The position numbers and the translations under genes are program-made. Of a stretch of 64,000 bases of DNA, positions 7,703 to 17,003 are shown piece after piece (the stretch's first letter is position 1; each line of letters opens with the position of its first letter). The DNA comes from Marinobacter sp. Its GTDB lineage: Bacteria; Pseudomonadota; Gammaproteobacteria; Pseudomonadales; Oleiphilaceae. The notes below the pieces were generated by a model. It saw nothing but the letters and a program-made list of their open reading frames with translations. It ran no database searches and had not been told where the DNA came from. The stretch covers positions 1-64,000 of the forward strand of contig JAGYIS010000004.1 in assembly GCA_018402255.1 (NCBI GenBank), in the 5' to 3' direction.

Positions 7703-10588
7703 TTATGCTGGTTCGATAGCACATAGGGTGCACTTGGTCTCTTGCATCTGCGTGACCGAGTCGTACCCGTATGTCTGAACGGTATTGGTAGATTCACCCA
7801 GGACATAAGGATCGGAGCCCTTGGGATATTTATGCCTCCGGTCTTCTCCCTGTAAATGACCGCCGAAGTGGAACGGCATGAAGGCAACGCCCTCGCCAAC
7901 CCGTTCGGTTACCATGGCCTTCACCTTGATGCGTGCGCCTTCCGGGCCAGAAACCCAGACATCCCTGCCGTCGCGAATATTCATGTTGTTCGCGTCGCGC
8001 GGATTCACTTCAATGAACATGTCCTGCTGGAGCTCTGCCAGCCAGGGGTTTGACCGTGTTTCATCACCGCCACCTTCATATTCCACCAGTCGACCGGAGG
8101 TCAGAATGATGGGGAAGTCCTTGCTGAAGTCGTTCTTCTGGATCGACTCGTACAGGGTTGGCACACGCCAGAACGTCTTGTCGGCGTAGGTCGGATAATC
8201 TTCGACCAGGTCGCGACGGTTGGTGTACAACGGTTCGCGGTGCAGCGGCACGGGGTCCGGGAAGTTCCAGACAATGGTACGGGCTTTGGCATTACCGAAA
8301 GGCGCGCACTCGTGCTTGATAGCCACACGCTGGATACCACCAGACAGGTCAGTTTTCCAGTTAGCGGTGGGGCCTCCCACTGCCTCAATGGCGGTGCGTT
8401 CTTCTGCGGTCAGATCGCCATCCCAGCCCAGATCCATCAGCATCTGCATGGTGAATTCCGGGTAGCCATCCTTGATCTCGGAGTCTTTGGAGTAAACACC
8501 GTCTGCCAGGATGTTCTGGCCATTGTGTTCAACCCCGAAGCGGGCACGGAAGGTGAGGCCGCCTTTAGACACCGGCAACGACATGTCGTAGAGGTTGGCT
8601 GTCCCTGGGTGGTTCATCTCGGGAGTTCCCCAGCATGGCCATGGCAGACCGTAGAAATCACCATCGCAGGGTCCGCCCACAGCGCGCAGGGTGGTTCTGT
8701 CAAAGTGATGCTGGTTTGCCATGTGCAGCTTGAGCCGCTCGGGCGACTGGCCCGTGTAGCCAATGGTCCACATGCCACGATTGTACTCGCGGGTGATGTC
8801 TTCAATCACCGGCTCGTTACCTTCGATGGCAATGTTGCGGAACATGCGATCGCTAAACCCGAACTTGTCGGCGAACAGCTTGATGATTTCGTGATCCACC
8901 TTGGAATCGAACAACGGCTCCATGACTTTCTCGCGCCATTGGAGCGAGCGGTTGGAGGCGGTGACGGAACCTGTGGTTTCAAACTGCGTGGTTGCCGGCA
9001 GCAGGTATGCGCCATCCTTCCGGTCGTGCAGTACGGCAGACACGGTCGGGAACGGATCCACCACAACCAGAAGGTCGAGCTTCTCCATGGCTTCTTTCAT
9101 TTCCAGCATACGGGTCTGGGAGTTGGGCGCGTGGCCCCACAGAACCATGGCCCGGGTATTGTCAGGTTGCTCCAGGTTTTCCTTGGCTTCCAGTACGCCA
9201 TCAATCCAGCGCGATACCGGAATGCCTTTTTCGTTCATCATGGCGCGGGATTTGCCGTCTTTGTCCCAGGTGGCAAAGCGACCTTTCAGCCAATCCAGGT
9301 CTTCTTCCCAAACGCGGGCCCAATGCGCCCAAGAGCCAGCAGCAACGCCGTAATAGCCCGGCAGACTGTCGGCAACCACGCCGAAGTCGGTGGCGCCCTG
9401 AACGTTGTCGTGACCACGGAAGATGTTGGTGCCGCCACCGGCAACGCCGACGTTACCCAGGGCCAGTTGCAAAATGCAGTAGGCGCGGGTGTTGTTGTTG
9501 CCGTTACTGTGCTGGGTACCACCCATACACCAGATCACGGTGCCGGGGCGGTTGTTGGCCATGGTACGGGCCACGCGCTCGAGCTGGGCGCCGGGGGTGC
9601 CGGTGACGCGCTCAACTTCTTCCGGGTTCCACTTGGCGACTTCGGCACGGATGTCTTCCATGCCATAAACGCGAGTGCGGATATATTCCTTGTCTTCCCA
9701 GCCATTCTCGAAGATGTGCCACAAAATGCCCCAGATCAGGGCGACGTCTGAACCCGGACGGAAACGCACATACTCATCGGCATGAGCGGCAGTACGGGTG
9801 AAGCGCGGATCGCAGACAATCAGCGGGGCATTGTTTTCTTCTTTCGCTTTCAGCACGTGCAGCAACGACACCGGGTGGGCCTCGGCCGGGTTGCCCCCGA
9901 TGATGAAAATCGCCTTGGATTTGTGGATGTCGTTGTAGGAGTTGGTCATGGCGCCGTAACCCCAGGTGTTGGCTACGCCAGCGACGGTGGTGGAGTGACA
10001 GATACGGGCCTGGTGATCAACGTTGTTAGTGCCCCAGTAGGCGGCAAACTTGCGGAACAGGTACGCCTGTTCGTTGTTGTGCTTGGCACTGCCGAGCCAG
10101 TAAACGGAATCGGGGCCGCTTTCCTCACGGATCTGCAGCATTTTGTCGCCGATTTCGTTAATAGCCTGATCCCAGGGGATTTTTTGCCACTCACCGTTGA
10201 CCATTTTCATGGGCGATTTGAGCCGACGTTCACCATGGGCGTGTTCGCGAACCGCTGCGCCTTTCGCACAGTGGGCTCCTAGGTTGAACGGGCTGTCCCA
10301 GCCTGGCTCCTGGCCAGTCCAGACGCCATTCTGGACTTCGGCTTCAACCGTACAGCCGACAGAACAGTGAGTACACACGGATTTTTTGCGAACAACTTCG
10401 CCGCCGCCGGTTGAAGGCGCTGACGCTTCTACCCGAGTTGATGGCAGCGATAGTGCCGCCAGCCCACCTACCGTGATGCCCGATGCAGCCAGAAAGCTAC
10501 GACGGTCCATGGTTTTGGCAGCGAGGGATGAAAGTAAAGATCCCGCACGGGAGCCTTTCGCTACCCCGTTGGTCTTCTTCCTTAACAT
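7703..10588 (-). CDS. Formate dehydrogenase alpha subunit (molybdopterin; TAT signal; Cys-type active site)
   Basis: TMDRRSFLAASGITVGG TAT signal, CTHCSVGCTVEAEV Fe-S motif, ARICHSTTVAGVANTWG catalytic region with Cys rather than Sec. Confidence 0.93.
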   Translation of the reverse strand: MLRKKTNGVAKGSRAGSLLSSLAAKTMDRRSFLAASGITVGGLAALSLPSTRVEASAPSTGGGEVVRKKSVCTHCSVGCTVEAEVQNGVWTGQEPGWDSPFNLGAHCAKGAAVREHAHGERRLKSPMKMVNGEWQKIPWDQAINEIGDKMLQIREESGPDSVYWLGSAKHNNEQAYLFRKFAAYWGTNNVDHQARICHSTTVAGVANTWGYGAMTNSYNDIHKSKAIFIIGGNPAEAHPVSLLHVLKAKEENNAPLIVCDPRFTRTAAHADEYVRFRPGSDVALIWGILWHIFENGWEDKEYIRTRVYGMEDIRAEVAKWNPEEVERVTGTPGAQLERVARTMANNRPGTVIWCMGGTQHSNGNNNTRAYCILQLALGNVGVAGGGTNIFRGHDNVQGATDFGVVADSLPGYYGVAAGSWAHWARVWEEDLDWLKGRFATWDKDGKSRAMMNEKGIPVSRWIDGVLEAKENLEQPDNTRAMVLWGHAPNSQTRMLEMKEAMEKLDLLVVVDPFPTVSAVLHDRKDGAYLLPATTQFETTGSVTASNRSLQWREKVMEPLFDSKVDHEIIKLFADKFGFSDRMFRNIAIEGNEPVIEDITREYNRGMWTIGYTGQSPERLKLHMANQHHFDRTTLRAVGGPCDGDFYGLPWPCWGTPEMNHPGTANLYDMSLPVSKGGLTFRARFGVEHNGQNILADGVYSKDSEIKDGYPEFTMQMLMDLGWDGDLTAEERTAIEAVGGPTANWKTDLSGGIQRVAIKHECAPFGNAKARTIVWNFPDPVPLHREPLYTNRRDLVEDYPTYADKTFWRVPTLYESIQKNDFSKDFPIILTSGRLVEYEGGGDETRSNPWLAELQQDMFIEVNPRDANNMNIRDGRDVWVSGPEGARIKVKAMVTERVGEGVAFMPFHFGGHLQGEDRRHKYPKGSDPYVLGESTNTVQTYGYDSVTQMQETKCTLCAIEPA

Positions 10589-10677
10589 GTCGATTACCTC
10601 TCTCTTTTATTATTCTCGTTTTCAGGAAATGCGGTCATTCAAGAGCCTTTCGCAACCTTGAATGACGTGCATGCTCC

Positions 10678-10866
10678 TTAAAATCGAGCCGTTTCGAAGT
10701 ACTTGCGCGTGTGGTCCGTGTCACGCAGGCCGCTGCTCTTCGGGGCGTCTTTGACGACCTCAGCTGCGGCGTTCGGTGCAACTGCCATTGCCACGGCAGC
10801 CGGAGCTGCAGCGACGGCCATCCGCAAAAAATGACGGCGGCTGTTTTGCTCATTTCGGTTGTCCAT
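10678..10866 (-). CDS. Small TAT-signal protein of formate dehydrogenase operon
   Basis: 62 aa with RRHFLRMAVAAAPAAVAMA; position directly upstream of fdh alpha. Confidence 0.75.
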   Translation of the reverse strand: MDNRNEQNSRRHFLRMAVAAAPAAVAMAVAPNAAAEVVKDAPKSSGLRDTDHTRKYFETARF

Positions 10867-10908
10867 AGGACATCTCCACCTGAGTTAAGGGATCGGGCTA
10901 GATCCCGG

Positions 10909-11520
10909 TTACTGAATTGCAAAGGCCTCTGCTTCTACGGTCATGAAGGCCCGACCTAACGAGCCAACAGGAGCGTAGAAGATGGCGCTTTGCGCTTCTT
11001 CCAAGTCGGTAAAGAACAGTCTCGCCCACTTTGCCATGTGCGCTTCAAAGAACGCTTTTTGCGAAGGCAGGTCGCTGGCACTCCCGAACTCACCGGTGAT
11101 GATGCCCGCCATGATTTCACAAAGCGTGCCGATGTGGTCTTCGGGCTCTTTTACGTCGTCACGGGCACTGATGCCTCTTGACAGCAGATCGGTGCGCAAA
11201 TTCGCCAGAGGCTTTTCGTTCAGGAATCCTGTCAGGTAATAGCTGGCGTAAGGCAGTAGCTCGCCCCGCGTCAAGCCTACGAACAGGTTGTTAAATTCAC
11301 GGGCAGCATCGGCAGGTGCCGTGCGTTGTGCGAGTGCGGCAAGATTCTTTGAGGCGGATCCGATAGGGGTGTCATCACCCTTGAGGGAGGCCAGTCCACG
11401 CAATAACTCGTTGGAAGGTGGGTTGCCCAGCAGGGCGCCCAACAACTGGTACATCTGAGCTCGGGCGCGATCTTCGTCGCTGATCGAGCGAGGGCACTGG
11501 CTTTCGGCGGTGTTGACCAA
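10909..11520 (-). CDS. TorD/DmsD-family molecular chaperone
   Basis: DRARAQMYQLLGALLGNPPSNELL, EPEDHIGTLCEIMAGI typical of TorD family. Confidence 0.8.
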   Translation of the reverse strand: MVNTAESQCPRSISDEDRARAQMYQLLGALLGNPPSNELLRGLASLKGDDTPIGSASKNLAALAQRTAPADAAREFNNLFVGLTRGELLPYASYYLTGFLNEKPLANLRTDLLSRGISARDDVKEPEDHIGTLCEIMAGIITGEFGSASDLPSQKAFFEAHMAKWARLFFTDLEEAQSAIFYAPVGSLGRAFMTVEAEAFAIQ

Positions 11521-11628
11521 GTCACATTCCTTAACTGTTATTGTTTGATTTTTGCGCCATTCATCTTTATAGCTCTGAAAGATCCATGGCGCAACCAGTG
11601 TTTAGACATGTAGTATTCATAGATATGT

Positions 11629-12243
11629 CTAACTAAATCTCATCCGGGGTCGATAGAGTGGCGCGGGTTCCATCTCTTCCTCGGTAGCGTCAACTTCCGG
11701 TTGCCGGGTCGGGCTGGAGAGCTCAACCGTGTTGTCGGGTTCGGAAGACTCAATCACCGTTGTCGGTTCTGCGGGTTCCTCGGATTCCAAAACGCCAGTT
11801 CTCGCCTCGTTCTGTTCCTCTTCGCGTTCGCGCTCAGCCCGTTTTTCAGCTTTGTCGAACATGCCTTGACCGACTTTGTACAGAGTTTTGACGACCTTGC
11901 CCGCGTGGGCGGCATCAGTGAAATCCTCATCATAGTCATTCAGTCCATCCAGCACCGCCAGCACAGGGTTGGATTTCCAGAGCGCACGCAGTGCCTTGCG
12001 CCGCAGAAGTTCCGGAATCTCCTTGCGCATGAATCCGGTGATGTCGGTGCCCAGTTTGATGGCGTCTGGTTCGGGCAAGCCGTACTTTGCCAAAACCTCA
12101 TGCTCCGGCAGCGCCTGATTGATTGCCAGCTCCTGCTCTTCAGGTGAAGGCTCGTTGTCCACGGGCAAAGAAGGGGAGGGTTCAGTCTTGTTGCTGACCT
12201 CAGACTTTCTGCGCGACCATCGTTGCAAGCGTGATTCTGTCAT
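11629..12243 (-). CDS. DUF3306 domain protein (fdh cluster)
   Basis: RLQRWSRRKSEV N-terminus, LPDPDAIKLGTDITGFM-like core, operon position. Confidence 0.75.
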   Translation of the reverse strand: MTESRLQRWSRRKSEVSNKTEPSPSLPVDNEPSPEEQELAINQALPEHEVLAKYGLPEPDAIKLGTDITGFMRKEIPELLRRKALRALWKSNPVLAVLDGLNDYDEDFTDAAHAGKVVKTLYKVGQGMFDKAEKRAEREREEEQNEARTGVLESEEPAEPTTVIESSEPDNTVELSSPTRQPEVDATEEEMEPAPLYRPRMRFS

Positions 12244-12822
12244 TTACTGCACTTTCGGGTTTTTGATGTTGGTGGGAGCGCGATAAACGTCGCTCTGCTG
12301 GCGAATCCGGGGGTCACCTTTACCGTCCTCAACGCCGTCTACATCTTTTTTATCGCGACGGCGTTTCTTGAACGGCTCTTCGATGTAGTGCATATCGATG
12401 AATTCCTGGATCCAGGCCGCCAGAGATTCAGGAATGGGTACCGGCTCAACGATGCTCTCGCCACTGTCCAGTGCATCCTGCGCCTCGTAGGCGCTGGCGG
12501 TAATAGCACTGACAAACCATCCCGATGGCGACTGCCCTGTCTGGTCTCTGTCCAGCACGATCCAGACAGATGGGGCCGTCATGTTCAACGATACAAGGTA
12601 GGCTTCGACGTCGGCTCGGAACAAATCCATGGTCACGGTTCCGGCGTGGTAATCCACCACCTCGCCTTCGCGTACCATTTCCTTCCAGAATGCCTCCGGC
12701 GCGCCCGGTATTACCGCGACTGGTGTCCAGATGTGCCGGGCCCAGCGTGTTACGCCGGGCGTTCGGCGAACTACGGCGCCGACTTGTAAATTGCGTTTCC
12801 AACTGTCTGTACGACCACTCAT
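12244..12822 (-). CDS. DUF3305 domain protein (fdh cluster)
   Basis: VGAVVRRTPGVTRWARHIWTPVAVIPGA; first gene of minus-strand fdh operon. Confidence 0.75.
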   Translation of the reverse strand: MSGRTDSWKRNLQVGAVVRRTPGVTRWARHIWTPVAVIPGAPEAFWKEMVREGEVVDYHAGTVTMDLFRADVEAYLVSLNMTAPSVWIVLDRDQTGQSPSGWFVSAITASAYEAQDALDSGESIVEPVPIPESLAAWIQEFIDMHYIEEPFKKRRRDKKDVDGVEDGKGDPRIRQQSDVYRAPTNIKNPKVQ

Positions 12823-12866
12823 GATTCTTCTCTTTTATTGTTCTCTGAAGCTAGCAGAGCCGAAAC

Positions 12867-12892
12867 AATTATCCAATTATCCAATTGTCCAA
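12867..12892. repeat. Three tandem 8-bp repeats AATTATCC/AATTATCC/AATTGTCC in the divergent fdh promoter region
   Basis: Direct reading of aattatccaattatccaattgtccaa. Confidence 0.8.
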
Positions 12893-12972
12893 GGGCGAAT
12901 GGCTGTGGCATCCTCATTGAGCCATGTCTGAAACCTATACGTATAAAAATAATTAAAAGAGTAATTTTCCTG

Positions 12973-14952
12973 ATGACGCCAAATAAAACCCTTCTGTTGT
13001 GTACCTGTGACAAATCTCAGTCGTTTAGTTCCGAGGCGCTGCAATCGGCCTCAGCGGCGGAGCAGGTGATTGTTGTGGATCAACTGTGCGGCAGGGATAT
13101 GGATATGGCCGCCGAGCACCTGAGTGGCGGTGCCGAAGTCCTAGTGGCCTGCGGTCAGCAAGCTGCGCTGTTCGAGCGCCTGGGCGAGGATGTGCAGGCT
13201 GAACTGGGCCAGTGTGCGCCGCTGAGCACCATCGACATTCGGGATCGCGCCGGCTGGAGCGCAGCAAGCGCCAACCCCAAGCGGCTGCACGCCAAGCAGG
13301 TGGCCTTGATGGCCGGCGCCCAATTGCCGGCTTCGTATGCGCCCGCGAAAGTGATCCAGTCCAGCGGCGTATGCTGCATTGTCGGCCCTACCGAACAGGC
13401 TGTCCGGATGGCGGAGCTGGTGCAGGATGAGCTGGGCGTTACCTGTATCGTTAGTGACGCAGGGCCTATACAGTTACCCTCCGCCGGTTATGATGTTGCC
13501 AAAGGCAAGCTGACCGCGGCTCAGGGCGCGCTCGGCAACTTCAAGCTGGAGTTTGCTCAGCTGCAAACACTGAACCCCGCTGGCCGCGGTGCGCCGGGCT
13601 ATGGCGAGACCAAGGCTACGGCTCGCAGCGAATGCGACGTCTTCATCGATCTGCGCGGCGTCGCGCCGGCGTTCCCCAGCTACCAGAAACGCAACGGCTA
13701 TTTCTGGGCGGACCCGGCCAAAACCGGCGAGCTGGAGCGTATTGCCCTGACCGCCAGGGAGCGGGTGGGCGAGTTCGAGAAAACCGTGTACTTCAAGCTG
13801 GAAGAATCCCTGTGTGCACACTCGCGGGCGAACCAGCCGGGCTGCACTCGTTGCCTGGATGTCTGCCCCACCGAAGCGATTTTCTCCGCCGGTGATCACG
13901 TACAAATCGATTCCGATATTTGTGCGGGTTGTGGCTCCTGTGCGGCGGTTTGCCCGACGTCCGCAGTTACCATGAATGAAACGCCCTTTGAATCGATCAC
14001 CAAGGCTCTGGATGTCATGGCCAAGGCGTATCGGGAACATGCTGGCGAAACGCCGCGCCTGGTCTTTCACACTCTGGGCGCGGGCTCTGAGGCGATTGCC
14101 TACCTGGCTCGCTATCACGATGGCCTGGCGGACGATCTGATTCCGCTTGGGTTGGAGCACATCGACCGCATCGGTCATGCCGAAATCCTGGCCGCCTTCG
14201 GCGCAGGTTATGCAGAAGTGTTGATACTGGCAGACAACGAGTTGGATCGCCGAGCCGTTACCGCGGAAGTTGAGCTTGCCCAGGCCATGCTGATCGGTAC
14301 TCATAACTCACCCAGCCGGATCCGGGTGGTTGCAGCCGAGGAACTCGGCGAAGCTGGCGACAACGCCGGGCGCGTGGGTGATCCGGTCTTGCTGGTCGGC
14401 GGCCGCCGTGATGTCACCCGGGTTGCCGTCAGCGCGATGGCGGACAAGATCGACGCGCCCATCCCTTTGCCGGTAGGTGCGCCTTACGGTGCTATCGAAA
14501 TCAATTCCGATAAATGTACGCTTTGCCTTGCCTGCGTGTCGCTATGCCCGACCGGCGCCCTTGGCGATCATCCGGACCGGCCCGAAGTTCAGTTCACCGA
14601 GAACGCCTGTGTTCAGTGCGGCGTTTGTGAGAGCACCTGTCCGGAGACGGCAATCACGCTTAAACCACAGCTGGATCTGTCGAAGGCTGCGCTGAGTGCC
14701 CGCGCCCTGCACGGCGAGGATCCGTTCGAATGCATCAAGTGTGGAACACCCTTTGGTGTGGCCAGCACCATCAACCGGATTGTTGAGAAGTTGGAAAATC
14801 AACACTGGATGTACACCAAATCTGACAATGTTCAGCTCATCAAAATGTGCGATGACTGCCGTGTGAAAGCCCAATTCCATGGCGACAGCGCGCCCATGGC
14901 GGGTGGCGAGCGCCCTCGGGTTCGCACCAGCGATGACTATCTGGACAGCTAA
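12973..14952 (+). CDS. 4Fe-4S binding protein of formate dehydrogenase cluster
   Basis: Several ferredoxin motifs (CTRCLDVCPT, CAGCGSCAAVCPT, CTLCLACVSLCPTG, CVQCGVCESTCPE); start at MTPNKTLLLCTC. Confidence 0.85.
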   Translation: MTPNKTLLLCTCDKSQSFSSEALQSASAAEQVIVVDQLCGRDMDMAAEHLSGGAEVLVACGQQAALFERLGEDVQAELGQCAPLSTIDIRDRAGWSAASANPKRLHAKQVALMAGAQLPASYAPAKVIQSSGVCCIVGPTEQAVRMAELVQDELGVTCIVSDAGPIQLPSAGYDVAKGKLTAAQGALGNFKLEFAQLQTLNPAGRGAPGYGETKATARSECDVFIDLRGVAPAFPSYQKRNGYFWADPAKTGELERIALTARERVGEFEKTVYFKLEESLCAHSRANQPGCTRCLDVCPTEAIFSAGDHVQIDSDICAGCGSCAAVCPTSAVTMNETPFESITKALDVMAKAYREHAGETPRLVFHTLGAGSEAIAYLARYHDGLADDLIPLGLEHIDRIGHAEILAAFGAGYAEVLILADNELDRRAVTAEVELAQAMLIGTHNSPSRIRVVAAEELGEAGDNAGRVGDPVLLVGGRRDVTRVAVSAMADKIDAPIPLPVGAPYGAIEINSDKCTLCLACVSLCPTGALGDHPDRPEVQFTENACVQCGVCESTCPETAITLKPQLDLSKAALSARALHGEDPFECIKCGTPFGVASTINRIVEKLENQHWMYTKSDNVQLIKMCDDCRVKAQFHGDSAPMAGGERPRVRTSDDYLDS

Positions 14953-14970
14953 ACCTAATCAGGACACTTT

Positions 14971-15816
14971 ATGGTTCAATACGTTAACGCCGACAAAAGT
15001 AATCTGATCGGTACCGATGCGCCCCGGCCGCAGGATAGAAACCCGAAGGGCATTGGCCGCATCATTGCCATTGCCTCTGGCAAGGGTGGCGTGGGCAAAT
15101 CGACCGTGGCCTCCAATCTGGCGGTGGCACTGGCGTCAAAGGGCCTGAAAGTGGGCCTGTTGGATGCCGACGTGTATGGTCCCAGCCAGCCTCGCATGCT
15201 GGGCGTATCCGGCCGACCGTCCAGTCCCGACGGGCACACTATCCTGCCGCTGCGCAATCACGGGGTAACCTTGATGTCGCTGGGCCTGATGACCCCGGAA
15301 GACGAAGCCATCGTCTGGCGCGGGCCTATGCTGATGGGTGCCCTTGAGCAGATGATGAATCAGGTCGACTGGGGCCGGCTGGATGTGCTGCTGGTGGATC
15401 TTCCGCCGGGCACCGGGGACGTCCAGATGACCCTGAGCCAGAAGTTCTTCGTTGCCGGCGCGGTTATTGTCTCGACACCCCAGGACATTGCGCTGATGGA
15501 CGCGCGCAAGGGCATCGACATGTTCAATCGGATGGAGGTGCCGCTGTTTGGCTTGATTGAGAACATGGCGTCTTTCGTGTGTGACGGTTGCGGTAAAGAA
15601 CATCATCCCTTTGGCTCCGGCGGCGCGCGGGCAGAAGCCGCAAAACTCGGGGCGCCCTTCCTGGGTGAAATTCCGCTGGATCTGGATATCCGTATTGGAT
15701 CGGATGGCGGTGTTCCGATCGTGGTGTCGAAACCGGAAAGCCTGCAGTCCAGGGCGTTCCAGCGGATTGCGGATGAAATTATCGCCTCTGACGTCTACGC
15801 CCGGGCCATTCTATGA
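14971..15816 (+). CDS. Mrp/NBP35-type Fe-S carrier ATPase
   Basis: IASGKGGVGKSTVASNLAVALA deviant Walker A; CDGCGKEHHPFG CxxC. Confidence 0.9.
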   Translation: MVQYVNADKSNLIGTDAPRPQDRNPKGIGRIIAIASGKGGVGKSTVASNLAVALASKGLKVGLLDADVYGPSQPRMLGVSGRPSSPDGHTILPLRNHGVTLMSLGLMTPEDEAIVWRGPMLMGALEQMMNQVDWGRLDVLLVDLPPGTGDVQMTLSQKFFVAGAVIVSTPQDIALMDARKGIDMFNRMEVPLFGLIENMASFVCDGCGKEHHPFGSGGARAEAAKLGAPFLGEIPLDLDIRIGSDGGVPIVVSKPESLQSRAFQRIADEIIASDVYARAIL

Positions 15817-16517
15817 GTCAGTCACCTCAATTTCCTCCGTTACTCACTGGAGAAATAGTGCCCAGGCATACGGATCCGTTCGATAAGGCCGTCAGCCGCG
15901 CGATTGCCGGGGTCGATTCGGGTACGATTTTTTATTCCGAGGAAGGCGACACCTTGCGTGCTGCTCTGGTGTTGGCGCCGGAGACGCCTCTGGAAGAGGC
16001 CATTCAGGTGGTCTATGTGGCCCAGATTGGCCTGGCTGAGAGTCTGGGTGCCCTGGCGCCACCGGAAGTGCCGGTGTTTTTCCAGTGGCCAGACCGGATC
16101 AAGGTGAATGGTGCTGTATGCGGCGGGGTTCGCTTTGCGGCGGATGTCTCCGACCCCAAGGCGCATCCGAACTGGCTGGTTGTCGGCATTCATGTGCCGT
16201 TTACCTCGACCATCAATGAGCCCGGCGAGAACCCCGACGAAACCTGTCTGCAAGAGGAGGGGTGCGCGGATATAACCCCCATGGCGCTGCTGGAGAGCTG
16301 GTCCAAGCACACCCTGTTGTGGCTGACCTACTTTATGGACGATGGTTTCAAACGCGTACACAACGAGTGGCGTCCGCGTTGTGACACTCTTGGCTCCCAG
16401 ATTGATTATCCAAGGCCGGGACTGTTTGTGGGCCTGGATGACAAAGGCCGAATGCTGTTACGTCAGGATGTCATGACCGAGACACTGAGTTTGATTGAAT
16501 TCGCGGAGCATGTATGA
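15813..16517 (+). CDS. Biotin/lipoate ligase-like protein (DUF4444-type)
   Basis: VFFQWPDRIKVNGAVCGGVRFAADV; 4-bp overlap with preceding gene. Confidence 0.65.
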   Translation: MSQSPQFPPLLTGEIVPRHTDPFDKAVSRAIAGVDSGTIFYSEEGDTLRAALVLAPETPLEEAIQVVYVAQIGLAESLGALAPPEVPVFFQWPDRIKVNGAVCGGVRFAADVSDPKAHPNWLVVGIHVPFTSTINEPGENPDETCLQEEGCADITPMALLESWSKHTLLWLTYFMDDGFKRVHNEWRPRCDTLGSQIDYPRPGLFVGLDDKGRMLLRQDVMTETLSLIEFAEHV

Positions 16518-16990
16518 AGCTGGCCCGAACCCTGCGCCTGGACGTATCCGATGACAACGTGTTCGACCTGCCCGCGCCAAGCGGTGAGTGGGCAATCTCG
16601 GGCGGATTTGAATTCTCCAATTGGACTGAAGCAAACCTGAAAGGCAAGGCCCGTCAGGCTTTCAGTAACGGCTGGTACAGCATCGAATCCGGCGGCCGTG
16701 CCACCTTCGTGGGGGTATGCAATATAACCGACGCGGAACTCGAACAACTGCGCCGCACCCTGGCGCAAACCTTTGTCGAGTGTTACGGCGCGCCGGATAT
16801 AGACGCTGCCTACCCGGTCGCCTGTGAAGAAATCGACCAGATGCGCACCATGTGTGAAGACTTTGAGGAGAACACTCTGCTGATGGTCAGTCGCACCCTG
16901 ACCGAGCTGGGTGTTGAGGAAACCTATCGCTCCCGGGCGCCGCAAGATGCCTCATTGGAGGCCTTTGCGGTCCACGGTAGCGTTGAGTGA
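16514..16990 (+). CDS. DUF6505-like protein of fdh cluster
   Basis: Overlapping operonic ORF; family recalled from similar fdh loci, not searched. Confidence 0.5.
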   Translation: MKLARTLRLDVSDDNVFDLPAPSGEWAISGGFEFSNWTEANLKGKARQAFSNGWYSIESGGRATFVGVCNITDAELEQLRRTLAQTFVECYGAPDIDAAYPVACEEIDQMRTMCEDFEENTLLMVSRTLTELGVEETYRSRAPQDASLEAFAVHGSVE

Positions 16991-17003
16991 TGCCGGCGAG
17001 TAA

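Noticed and set aside
8240-9751. 503-aa plus-strand ORF opposite fdh alpha
   Set aside because: Shadow ORF of a high-GC coding gene; no recognisable motifs.
7703-10588. Selenocysteine-containing formate dehydrogenase
   Set aside because: The ORF reads through with Cys in the catalytic position (ARICHS) and has no in-frame TGA.
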